Source of the DNA: CAYYWW01 sp964475515
Lineage (GTDB): Archaea; Aenigmatarchaeota; Aenigmatarchaeia; QMZP01
Assembly (NCBI GenBank): GCA_964475515.1
Contig: CAYYWW010000028.1
Span: 1 to 11,579, forward strand
Length of the DNA: 11,579 nt
Reading direction: 5' to 3'
The notes beneath the pieces are model-generated. The model searched no databases. It was not told the origin of the DNA and saw only the letters and a program-made list of their open reading frames with translations. Positions 1 to 6,687 of the stretch are shown piece by piece. The translations under genes were made by a program, and so were the position numbers. Position 1 is the stretch's first letter; every line of letters begins with the position of its first letter.

Positions 1-6
1 AAACTT

Positions 7-567
7 ATGGAACATTTAGCTGAGATCAGAAAATTCCTGAAAGAAAAATCGAATAGCAAAGCAAAGGAAAGCTGGAGAAGATTTGTTTCAGAGTCGGAAG
101 AATGTTATGGCGTTTATCTCGCCGAAATAAATAAAATTGTCCCGAAATATGCTTCTTGCGATTTTAAACTTGTTGAAGAATTATGGAGAAGCAGCTATTT
201 GGAAGAGAAAATTTTGGCGGCAAAGATATTGGGAAGGATTTGCAAAAAGGACCCGGAGAAAACTCTGAAGTTGGTAGAGAGCTTTCTTAACGATATTTCA
301 AACTGGGCCGTATGCGATACCTTAGCAACTCAGGGAATAAAAGCGATAGCAAAAATAAAGCAGAAGGAGATTTTAGAACTTTCGAGAAAATTGATAAAAT
401 CAAAAAATCCATGGAAGAGGAGGTTCGGAATAGTTCTGCTAATTAACTTCAAAAAAGATAGGGCTTTGAGAAAGGAGATTGAAGCAATTCTCGGGCAAGT
501 GGAAGATGATAAAGAATATTATGTTAAAAAGGCAATAGATTGGATAAAAAGAAGTTTGTTCAACTAA
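7..567 (+). CDS. AlkD-like DNA alkylation repair protein (HEAT-repeat DNA glycosylase family), short form
   Basis: The 186-residue all-helical protein resembles the AlkD/DNA alkylation repair family, HEAT-like repeat proteins that excise cationic alkylated bases from DNA. Aligned from memory to Bacillus cereus AlkD, the four residues known to contact the lesion all have counterparts: W100 (AlkD W109), D104 (D113) in NWAVCD, R139 (R148) in NPWKRRF, and W179 (W187) in KKAIDWIKRS. The ELW segment near residue 58 also matches. The family is usually about 220-240 residues. Here the protein stops seven residues after W179, so the last HEAT repeat is missing. The reading frame is open to the window edge, so the true start could lie upstream; ATG at 7 is the first visible one. 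The next gene starts 55 nt downstream with its own TATA box, so co-transcription is not required. The family call is fairly firm; activity is inferred. Confidence 0.75.
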   Translation: MEHLAEIRKFLKEKSNSKAKESWRRFVSESEECYGVYLAEINKIVPKYASCDFKLVEELWRSSYLEEKILAAKILGRICKKDPEKTLKLVESFLNDISNWAVCDTLATQGIKAIAKIKQKEILELSRKLIKSKNPWKRRFGIVLLINFKKDRALRKEIEAILGQVEDDKEYYVKKAIDWIKRSLFN

Positions 568-593
568 TTAATTGTCCTTCTAAAAAGGAAAAA

Positions 594-603
594 TTTATAA
601 ATA
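594..603 (+). promoter_or_regulatory. TATA box for the DUF4143 ATPase gene
   Basis: The sequence TTTATAAATA is centred about 25 nt before the ATG at 623, after an A-rich stretch that could serve as BRE. This spacing places the transcription start at or next to the ATG, implying a leaderless mRNA. It favours the ATG at 623 over the in-frame TTG at 605, which would lie upstream of the transcription start. Confidence 0.6.
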
Positions 604-622
604 ATTGTCCCTATTAATAATT

Positions 623-1885
623 ATGCTTAAAAGGGATGAGATTATAGATTACTACAAGGAATACGAAAGATTGCCAAAAGCGATGCCAAGAGAACTGAAA
701 GTGCCGCTCAGCTCAAATTTTATAATTTCAATAATTGGTCCGAGAAGAGCTGGAAAAACCTATTTCCTTTTTTCGCTTTGTGAAAAAATTAAAGATGCCC
801 TCTACTTCAATTTTGAGGATTCCAGGATTGCAGATATTAAGGCAAAAGAATTGAGAGAAGTAATAAGGATATTTATAGAAATTTATGGTAAAAATCCTAA
901 ATACTTACTTCTCGATGAAATCCAAAACATTGAAGGCTGGGAAAGGATTGTCAGAGAATTACATGAGTTAAAGAAATACAGAATTTTTGTTACCGGTTCT
1001 TCTTCAAGATTGTTAAGTAAAGAAATTGCTACACAGCTTAGAGGAAGGGCACTTTCTTTTATTCTTCTGCCTTTCAGTTTCAGGGAATTTCTTAAATTTA
1101 AAGGAGTAAAAACTGAAAAACTACTAAGCAAGGATGAGGAAGCTAAAATAAAAAATCTATTAAGAAAGTACATGGAATTTGGCGGATTTCCTGATGTTAT
1201 TAAAAGTCAGGAAAAGATAAAAATTCTGAAGGAATATTCTGATCTGATTCTTTTCAGGGATTTTGTTGAAAGACATAAAATAAAAAATTTGGATCTTGCA
1301 AGAGCTTTGCATGTATTCATAATTCAAAACTATTCCAAGGAGATTTCTGTTAGAGCTTTGTTCAATAAACTGAAAATAAAACTTCCTGTATCGAAAGATA
1401 CTGTTTATGAATATATTGCAAATCTTCAAGATACTATGTTTTTCTTTTTCCTCAAAAAATTTTCGAAAAAAGTTCATTTGAGAGAGACATGGCCGAAAAA
1501 AGTTTATCTATGCGATACGGGATTAGCAAAAGTAATAAGATTTACTCCGGATTGGGGCAAATTAATGGAAAATATAGTTTTCATTGAGTTGCTCAGAAAA
1601 ACGAACGAGAAGCCGCTTACAGAAATTTTCTATTTCAAAAATCATGAAAGCGAGGTTGATTTTGTTTTAAAAGAAGGGTTGAGAATAAGGCAACTTATAC
1701 AAGTAACTTATGCTTCGGAAAGAGACGAAATAGAGAAAAGAGAGATTAAGAGTTTGTTAAAAACCTCGGAAAAAGTAAGATGCAAGAATCTGTTGGTTAT
1801 TACATGGGACTACGAAAGCGAGGAAAAAATTGATAGTAAAAAAATAAAGTTCATTCCTTTGTGGAAGTGGCTACTTCAAATTTAG
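623..1885 (+). CDS. AAA-type ATPase with DUF4143 C-terminal domain
   Basis: This 420-residue protein belongs to the archaeal/bacterial AAA_14-DUF4143 family of P-loop ATPases, whose cellular role is poorly known. Visible motifs are Walker A GPRRAGKT (39-46), Walker B YLLLDEI (94-100, D98/E99) and a sensor-like VTGSSS (123-128). The segment from about 147 (LLPFSFREF) leads into the C-terminal half. The C-terminal part (about 310-365) has the order E317, then ESEVDF (342-347), then IQVTY (359-363). That order recalls the PD-(D/E)XK-like fold of the family, but Q360 stands where a Glu or Lys-containing EVK is common, so nuclease activity is doubtful. The ATG at 623 is chosen because the TATA box lies about 25 nt before it. 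The gene ends in TAG shortly before the assembly gap. Such ATPases are often scattered and horizontally mobile. Family assignment is strong, function unknown. Confidence 0.85.
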   Translation: MLKRDEIIDYYKEYERLPKAMPRELKVPLSSNFIISIIGPRRAGKTYFLFSLCEKIKDALYFNFEDSRIADIKAKELREVIRIFIEIYGKNPKYLLLDEIQNIEGWERIVRELHELKKYRIFVTGSSSRLLSKEIATQLRGRALSFILLPFSFREFLKFKGVKTEKLLSKDEEAKIKNLLRKYMEFGGFPDVIKSQEKIKILKEYSDLILFRDFVERHKIKNLDLARALHVFIIQNYSKEISVRALFNKLKIKLPVSKDTVYEYIANLQDTMFFFFLKKFSKKVHLRETWPKKVYLCDTGLAKVIRFTPDWGKLMENIVFIELLRKTNEKPLTEIFYFKNHESEVDFVLKEGLRIRQLIQVTYASERDEIEKREIKSLLKTSEKVRCKNLLVITWDYESEEKIDSKKIKFIPLWKWLLQI

Positions 1886-1929
1886 CGAGGACAAGAGCAA
1901 ATTGAATAATATATGATTTACAGCAACGC

Positions 1930-2029
1930 NNNNNNNNNNNNNNNNNNNNNNNNNNNNNNNNNNNNNNNNNNNNNNNNNNNNNNNNNNNNNNNNNNNNNNN
2001 NNNNNNNNNNNNNNNNNNNNNNNNNNNNN
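1930..2029. other. Assembly gap (100 N)
   Basis: A run of exactly 100 undetermined bases is the conventional scaffold gap of unknown true length. The first readable sequence after it is the C-terminal end of a transposase. The missing DNA is therefore probably the body of an insertion sequence that the assembler could not resolve. In 1886-1929, between the ATPase stop and the gap, I see no gene. Confidence 0.97.
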
Positions 2030-2030
2030 G

Positions 2031-2141
2031 TGTGTAGATGCTTTGCTTTGTTGCTATAACTTCTTGAGACCTCATTTGAGTTTGAAAAGTAAAACGCCTG
2101 CCGAAGCTTGCGAAATTGATCTGAATATAGAAAATGGTTAG
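2031..2141 (+). pseudogene. C-terminal remnant of a DDE-family transposase, 5' part lost in the gap
   Basis: The frame emerging from the gap reads VDALLCCYNFLRPHLSL followed by KSKTPAEACEIDLNIENG and TAG. The pattern YNFxRPHxSL...KTPAEA is the hallmark C-terminus of IS6/IS481-like DDE (rve fold) transposases, which cut and join insertion-sequence ends. The DDE core is not visible because it would lie in the gap. After the TAG at 2139-2141 the same frame stays open for 24 codons (EDLIGEATPHQ...) to TAA at 2214-2216. Related transposases, from memory, end with an N-x-W-x-x-L-I motif. The TAG therefore falls where a Trp is expected and may be a TGG to TAG nonsense change. Alternatively the TAG is the natural end. 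Whether the copy beyond the gap is intact cannot be told. Confidence 0.65.
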
Positions 2142-2176
2142 GAAGATTTGATAGGAGAAGCTACTCCTCATCAAAC

Positions 2177-2265
2177 TAAGTTGACAGAATTTATTTCTAA
2201 CGAAGCGGAGACGTAAGCTCGATAATTTTAATTTTTTCATTTCACCAGCAATAAGTTAACAGAAT
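2177..2265. repeat. Pair of 14-nt direct repeats TAAGTTRACAGAAT
   Basis: TAAGTTGACAGAAT-like sequence at 2177-2190 (its first bases follow AC) recurs at 2252-2265 as TAAGTTAACAGAAT with one mismatch, 75 nt apart in the same orientation. Both copies lie between the transposase remnant and the HD gene promoter. They may belong to the end of the insertion sequence, but the other end is hidden in the gap, so no inverted-repeat pair can be confirmed. Confidence 0.35.
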
Positions 2266-2277
2266 CCTGTAGTGATA

Positions 2278-2288
2278 AAATATATAAA
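2278..2288 (+). promoter_or_regulatory. TATA box for the HD-domain gene
   Basis: AAATATATAAA is centred about 26 nt before the ATG at 2311, so the transcript probably starts at or within a base or two of the start codon (leaderless). No Shine-Dalgarno sequence precedes this ATG. Confidence 0.6.
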
Positions 2289-2310
2289 CCCTAAATTCAA
2301 CTAAAATCCT

Positions 2311-2877
2311 ATGAAAAGACTTCTGAAGCTCGCGGAGAAGATAAAAAACAAAGAACTTAGAGAAAAGGTTATAGATGTTTTGAAGAATCCGTATTTAACG
2401 AACAAAAAACTTGACGAGTATCCTAGGGCTGATGTGGAAAAAATGCCTGCAAGTCTTAATTTTCATCATGTTTACGAGGGCGGTCATATTGACCACACCT
2501 ATGCAGTTACGTTACTTTGTATAAGAATAGCAGAGACATTAAAAGAAGTGTATTCAACAGAAATTGATATGGACACATTAATAGCGGCAGCGTTGGTACA
2601 TGATTTTGGGAAAGCGTGGACTATGATCAAAGATAAAGGTTGGCAGTCAACGGGTTTAACCATAGATCACACCATGCTTGGTGTAGCAGAACTTTACGCA
2701 AGGAACTTTCCAGAAAAGGTTATACATGCTGTTGCAGCTCATTTCGGTCCCAATGGCCCAACACCACCACAGACAATAGAAGCAGTGATTCTTCATTTTG
2801 CAGACAATTTCGATGCAGGTATAAATGCAATAAACCAGCAAGATGTTTTGAAACTTCTGATGCAACAGAGTGAATAA
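2311..2877 (+). CDS. HD-domain metal-dependent phosphohydrolase
   Basis: This 188-residue soluble protein has the full set of HD-superfamily metal ligands: H62 (GGHIDHT), H97-D98 (LVHDFGK), H120 (TIDHTMLG), H144 (AAHFG) and D165 (HFADNFDA). With both additional histidines present, a two-metal phosphodiesterase or phosphohydrolase centre is likely. The N-terminal helix (RLLKLAEKIKNKELREKV) and the ASLNFHHVYEGG segment resemble archaeal HD proteins of about this size. These include, from memory, the MptB-type dihydroneopterin cyclic phosphate phosphodiesterase of methanogens and YhaM-like nuclease HD domains. Without a search neither substrate can be assigned. The TATA box fixes the ATG. The stop lies one base before the stop of the convergent phosphate transporter gene. 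Superfamily confidence is high, substrate unknown. Confidence 0.85.
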   Translation: MKRLLKLAEKIKNKELREKVIDVLKNPYLTNKKLDEYPRADVEKMPASLNFHHVYEGGHIDHTYAVTLLCIRIAETLKEVYSTEIDMDTLIAAALVHDFGKAWTMIKDKGWQSTGLTIDHTMLGVAELYARNFPEKVIHAVAAHFGPNGPTPPQTIEAVILHFADNFDAGINAINQQDVLKLLMQQSE

Positions 2878-2878
2878 A

Positions 2879-4486
2879 TTACATTTTCATCAGAACGTCT
2901 CCAGCTATGTTGCAGGCATGATCACTTACTCTTTCCAAGTTTGTTAGGATTTCTACGAATATTATACCAGCTCTTGGGTCACATATTCCCTTTTCAAGTC
3001 TTTTTATGTGGTTGTTTCTGTATTTTTTCTCCAATCTGTCGATTTCATCTTCCAATTTTATAACCTCTTTGGCAATTCTTTTGTTTCTGTTTTCAAGCGC
3101 CTTGATAGATTTTTTGTAAACTTTTAACGTTTTTCCATGAATATTTTCAAATTCTTTGATAGCCAATTTAGAGAAATGTAGCTTGTTTTTTATCATTTCT
3201 TCAGCGAACTCGGCCATGTTCTCTGCATGATCAGCTACCCTCTCAATATCGGTTACAACATGATTGAGACATGCAAGCATGTTTGCATTTTCAATACTAA
3301 GACTTTTCTTTGATATTTCGTTTAAATAATCTTCTATCTTGTCTCGTAGTTCATCGACCACATCCTCTTGCTCATAGACCTTCTTTATAATGCTCTTGTC
3401 TTTATTTAGGATAGCACTTCTTACCATTTCAAGCATATTTGCGGCTATAGACGCCATTCTGTTAACTTCTTTGTGTGCTTGTGAAATAGCTATAATCGGC
3501 GTGTTAAGAATCCTTTTATCAATATACTTCGTTCCTCTTTCTATTTTTATCTCTTCTCCGGGAACAACTCTTTCTACAATTTTTGCCAGTATACCGACCA
3601 GAGGAAGCATCATAATTGTAACTATTACATTAAAAATTGTATGGGCATTTGCTATTTGTCTTGGGAGATCGTTGGATGTCATAGCTACTATATTAGCAAA
3701 ATTAAATATGAGAGGCAAGAACAAAGCCACTCCGAGCACATTTACCATTACCTGAGCCACAGCTACTCTTCTCGCTTGTAAAGAAGAGCCTATGGATGCT
3801 ATAAGCCCTGTTACACATGTCCCTATGTTCGCACCAAAAATAAGAGCAATAGCAGACTCCAATGTTATTACATTTTCCATTCCCATGGCTATAACAAGAC
3901 CTGTTGTCGCTGAAGAACTTTGTATTATACCGGTAAAAATAGCTCCAGCAATCACACCTAGAATAGGCATCTGACCAAAGCTTTTTAAGAATTCTATAAA
4001 GAACGGGTCTGTACGCAGTGTTTTTACACTACCTGACATTATACTCATTCCCAGAAACAAAATACCAAAGCCCAATATTGTCTGTCCAATGTAATGATAT
4101 TTCTTATCTTTCGTAAAAAAGTACAGGAAAAATCCAACGGCAATTATAGGTAAATAATAAATGCCTATTCTGAAAGCAATTATCTGCGCTGTTATAGTTG
4201 TGCCGATTTCTGCTCCTAACATCACACCAATTGCTTGTTTAAATGTCAGTAGGCCCGCATTGATTAATCCTATTAAGGTTACCATCGTTATGCTGCTGCT
4301 CTGTATTAGCGCAGTGGTAAATGCTCCAACAAGGACACCTTTGGATGCCCTGTTCGTTAACTTTTCAAGCATGATTTTAAGGCGCTCTCCTGCAGCTTTT
4401 TTTAGCCCATCACTAAGAATTTTTAAACCGAAGAGAAATAGAGCAAGACCACCGGCAACACCGAAGAAAATTCCAATAATATCCAT
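2879..4486 (-). CDS. Na+/phosphate cotransporter (NptA/PF02690 type) fused to a PhoU-like domain
   Basis: The 535-residue inner-membrane protein is a sodium-driven inorganic phosphate importer of the Na/Pi cotransporter II family. The membrane part (1-310) has the two inverted repeats typical of the family. Each carries a QSSS motif (62-65 in ALIQSSS, 189-192 in GIIQSSS), followed by GAEIGTT (91-97) and GANIGTC (218-224). These are the expected Na+/Pi site signatures. Residues about 335-535 form a helical PhoU-like cytoplasmic domain with two metal-binding repeats, ERVADHAENMAE (415-426) and ERVSDHACNIAG (518-529). This domain is common in prokaryotic members and is thought to regulate transport. 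The ATG at 4486 opens on MDIIGIFFGVAGGLALFLFG, the first membrane helix. No Pst transporter genes or pho regulator lie nearby. It is convergent with the HD gene and divergent from the kinase gene. Confidence 0.93.
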   Translation of the reverse strand: MDIIGIFFGVAGGLALFLFGLKILSDGLKKAAGERLKIMLEKLTNRASKGVLVGAFTTALIQSSSITMVTLIGLINAGLLTFKQAIGVMLGAEIGTTITAQIIAFRIGIYYLPIIAVGFFLYFFTKDKKYHYIGQTILGFGILFLGMSIMSGSVKTLRTDPFFIEFLKSFGQMPILGVIAGAIFTGIIQSSSATTGLVIAMGMENVITLESAIALIFGANIGTCVTGLIASIGSSLQARRVAVAQVMVNVLGVALFLPLIFNFANIVAMTSNDLPRQIANAHTIFNVIVTIMMLPLVGILAKIVERVVPGEEIKIERGTKYIDKRILNTPIIAISQAHKEVNRMASIAANMLEMVRSAILNKDKSIIKKVYEQEDVVDELRDKIEDYLNEISKKSLSIENANMLACLNHVVTDIERVADHAENMAEFAEEMIKNKLHFSKLAIKEFENIHGKTLKVYKKSIKALENRNKRIAKEVIKLEDEIDRLEKKYRNNHIKRLEKGICDPRAGIIFVEILTNLERVSDHACNIAGDVLMKM

Positions 4487-4505
4487 ATTTTATATAGATT
4501 CCATG

Positions 4506-4515
4506 ATAAATAAAC
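4506..4515 (-). promoter_or_regulatory. TATA-like element for the phosphate transporter gene
   Basis: On the minus strand GTTTATTTAT is centred about 25 nt before the ATG at 4486, compatible with a leaderless start. A second TATA-like string (TATATAAAAT) directly abuts the ATG and is too close to position its transcription start. Confidence 0.4.
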
Positions 4516-4554
4516 TTTCTGCCGCGAGGATTTTCTGTTATTTTCTGAAGTAAA

Positions 4555-4565
4555 ATTTATATTTT
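4555..4565 (+). promoter_or_regulatory. TATA box for the thymidylate-kinase-like gene
   Basis: AATTTATATTT is centred about 25 nt before the ATG at 4585, implying a leaderless transcript. It lies back-to-back with the transporter promoter in a 98-nt divergent intergenic region, so both could be controlled by one regulator. No operator palindrome is evident. Confidence 0.55.
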
Positions 4566-4584
4566 TATAAATTATTACCATTTT

Positions 4585-5286
4585 ATGGTAGGAAAATATA
4601 AGACTAAAATAGTCAACATAGTAGGTCCGCAAGGGGTTGGCAAAACTACAATTTGGAATTTGGTGGAAAAGGATCTTATTGAGCATGGAATCAATTGTGT
4701 TACTATAAATTGTACAGGATACGGCACGTCTCCAACTCCTTTACGTCAATTGGGAAGAATCACAGATTATGCTATAATGGCCATGGACAGAACGGGTAGG
4801 GTATTTCCATTTTTGGCCATAGCAGGACTCAATTCCACCCTTCTCTATAATATAGCAAAATACTTTGCAATAACAAAAGATCCCGATCTCGTTCTCATCC
4901 AAAGAAACCCCTATCTAGACACATATGCAATGGGCGAAGCTGTTCTCAGAAGGACTTTCCCCAAAAGATTAACCCGCTTCTTTTCAAAAATGTTAACCTA
5001 CGAATCTCCTGATCTACTGATACATCTTGACGCAGAACCAGAAGTTCTTTACGAGAGAATTCTGCAGAGAATAGAGGAAGCTCCAACATCGACAGATAAA
5101 CAAAAACCACATTTATACGAAAACATAACTCAGTTAGAAAGGATAAGACGCGGATATTTTGATGTGATTGATACTCAATTCGATGGAGAAAGAATATTGC
5201 GTTTGGATACTTCTAATCTAACTATCCAAGAGGTCTTTGATGCGGTGAAGTCCAGAATATACAAACTTTTTGAAACAGATATGTAA
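4585..5286 (+). CDS. Thymidylate-kinase-like P-loop nucleoside/nucleotide kinase
   Basis: The 233-residue protein has Walker A GPQGVGKT (14-21) near the N-terminus. A PDLVLIQRNPYLDTYAMGEA segment (100-119) sits where dTMP kinases carry the DRY-x-x-S substrate loop. It is followed by SPDLLIHLDAEPEVLYERI (141-159), a close match to the PDL-x-x-x-LD-x-x-PE-x-x-x-x-RI signature of thymidylate kinases. A basic LID-like stretch follows (R158-R189). The canonical DRY is replaced by QRNPY, so the enzyme could be a divergent dTMP kinase, a deoxynucleoside kinase, or an uncharacterised kinase of the same fold. It would transfer phosphate from ATP in the cytoplasm. The TATA box about 25 nt upstream supports this start. 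The gene precedes hisS by 98 nt on the same strand with no functional link. The fold is confident, the exact substrate is not. Confidence 0.75.
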   Translation: MVGKYKTKIVNIVGPQGVGKTTIWNLVEKDLIEHGINCVTINCTGYGTSPTPLRQLGRITDYAIMAMDRTGRVFPFLAIAGLNSTLLYNIAKYFAITKDPDLVLIQRNPYLDTYAMGEAVLRRTFPKRLTRFFSKMLTYESPDLLIHLDAEPEVLYERILQRIEEAPTSTDKQKPHLYENITQLERIRRGYFDVIDTQFDGERILRLDTSNLTIQEVFDAVKSRIYKLFETDM

Positions 5287-5384
5287 CGTATATTCTACTG
5301 AACATGAGGAAAAATATTTTATCGTTTAATAGCATATTCATGTTTCACCAAAAGCTTAATATCTGAAGGAAACAATAGATAATT

Positions 5385-6683
5385 ATGAAATTCCAACCAC
5401 CGCGTGGGACAAGAGACCTTGCACCTGAGGAGATGATCAGACGAGAGTATATTTTTAATGTTATAAAAGATGTTTTCGAAAGATACGGATTTGACCCTTT
5501 GGAAACACCTGCCTTTGAAAGTTGGGAATTGCTCTCAAGAAAAGGTGGTGGGGGGGATGCCATAAAAGATGAAATCTACTACTTTAAGGACAAATCAGAG
5601 AGGGAGCTTGGTCTTAGATTTGATCTAACCGTTCCTTTGGCCCGTTTTGTTGCAAATAATCCTCAGCTACCCAAGCCGTTTAAAAGGTACCAAATAGGTC
5701 GTGTTTGGAGGTATGATAGGCCGCAAGCAGGGCGTTTCAGAGAATTCTGGCAGGCAGATATAGACATAGTAGGTTCTTCCAAGATGGATTGCGAAGTTGA
5801 ATGTTTAGCAGCGGTGTGTGAAATACTGGAAAAACTAGGCTTTAAAAACTTTTTCATACGGGTTAATAATAGGAAGATACTGAATGGCTTGGTAAAATAC
5901 ATGAAAATTAAAGAAGAAAGGACAGCAGAAATTTTCAGGGCACTGGACAAAATAGAGAAAGTCGGCAAAGAAAAGGTTAAGAAAGAACTAGGAAAAATAA
6001 TACCTCAAAATAAGGCAGCCGAGCTGATGAATATTATAGAAACTTCAGGTAAAATAGAGAGTATCGAATCCAAATTAAAACGCTTTGCAAACACATCCAA
6101 AGAACTAAAACAAGGACTATTGGAATTGAAAGAGATAGTTGAAAAAAGCAAGATGTACGGTATAAATAATAAAATAAAGATTGATCTAAGCCTTGTAAGG
6201 GGTCTCGATTACTACACAGGTTCTATTTTCGAAATCAGCGTTAAAACCAAAAAAAGTGTTGGCTCTATTTCAGGTGGTGGTAGGTACGATAAGCTAATAG
6301 GACTTTATGGCGGGCAACCATTGCCTGCTGTGGGGATATCTTTGGGTGTTGATAGGATATATGAGATTATGCTTTCCGAAAATATGTTTGACACACCTCT
6401 AACAAAAACGCAGATTTTCGTAGTTTGCGTGAATGAGAGTGTGAGAAAGAATTGCGTAGAGGTTGCTCAGAAACTAAGGGAATTTGGCATAAATACACAA
6501 ATAGACCTCATGGGCAGAGATATAAAGAAACAGTTAGCGTATGTAAATTCTAAAAAAATACCTTATGCATTGATCGTTGGCCCCAAAGAGATAAAAGAAA
6601 GAACATACACCCTAAGGAATATGAAGACAGGAAGGGAAGAAAGAGTAAAATTGGAAAACATTAAAACAAAAATAAGGCTTTAA
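5385..6683 (+). CDS. hisS: Histidyl-tRNA synthetase
   Basis: The 432-residue class II synthetase charges tRNA-His with histidine using ATP. Signatures in order: N-terminal PPRGTRDLAPEEM (5-17), the FDLTVPLARF motif (79-88), motif 2 region around VWRYDRPQAGRFREFWQAD (107-125), the HisA histidine-binding loop LVRGLDYYTG (270-279), a second glycine-rich loop SGGGRYDKL (296-304) and motif 3 GISLGVDRI (317-325). The C-terminal about 90 residues form the anticodon-binding domain. Length matches standard HisRS with no insertion. No strong TATA box precedes it. A weak GCTTAATATC (5354-5363) is about 26 nt upstream of the ATG, and a stronger AT-rich box near 5310-5320 would give a short leader. The stop is only 4 nt from the stop of the opposing membrane protein gene. 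Confidence 0.97.
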   Translation: MKFQPPRGTRDLAPEEMIRREYIFNVIKDVFERYGFDPLETPAFESWELLSRKGGGGDAIKDEIYYFKDKSERELGLRFDLTVPLARFVANNPQLPKPFKRYQIGRVWRYDRPQAGRFREFWQADIDIVGSSKMDCEVECLAAVCEILEKLGFKNFFIRVNNRKILNGLVKYMKIKEERTAEIFRALDKIEKVGKEKVKKELGKIIPQNKAAELMNIIETSGKIESIESKLKRFANTSKELKQGLLELKEIVEKSKMYGINNKIKIDLSLVRGLDYYTGSIFEISVKTKKSVGSISGGGRYDKLIGLYGGQPLPAVGISLGVDRIYEIMLSENMFDTPLTKTQIFVVCVNESVRKNCVEVAQKLREFGINTQIDLMGRDIKKQLAYVNSKKIPYALIVGPKEIKERTYTLRNMKTGREERVKLENIKTKIRL

Positions 6684-6687
6684 TAGA

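Noticed and set aside
605..622. TTG start that would lengthen the DUF4143 ATPase by six residues
   Set aside because: It lies within or next to the TATA region and upstream of the predicted transcription start; the ATG at 623 has the right TATA spacing.
2139..2141. TAG read as an amino acid (amber recoding)
   Set aside because: The ATPase also ends in TAG with only a seven-codon extension to TAA, all other genes use TAA, and no pyrrolysine machinery is in the window. A nonsense change or natural stop in a mobile-element remnant is simpler.
1851..2240. Minus-strand open frame across the gap
   Set aside because: It runs through 100 N and its readable parts are antisense to the ATPase end and the transposase remnant, with no recognisable protein.
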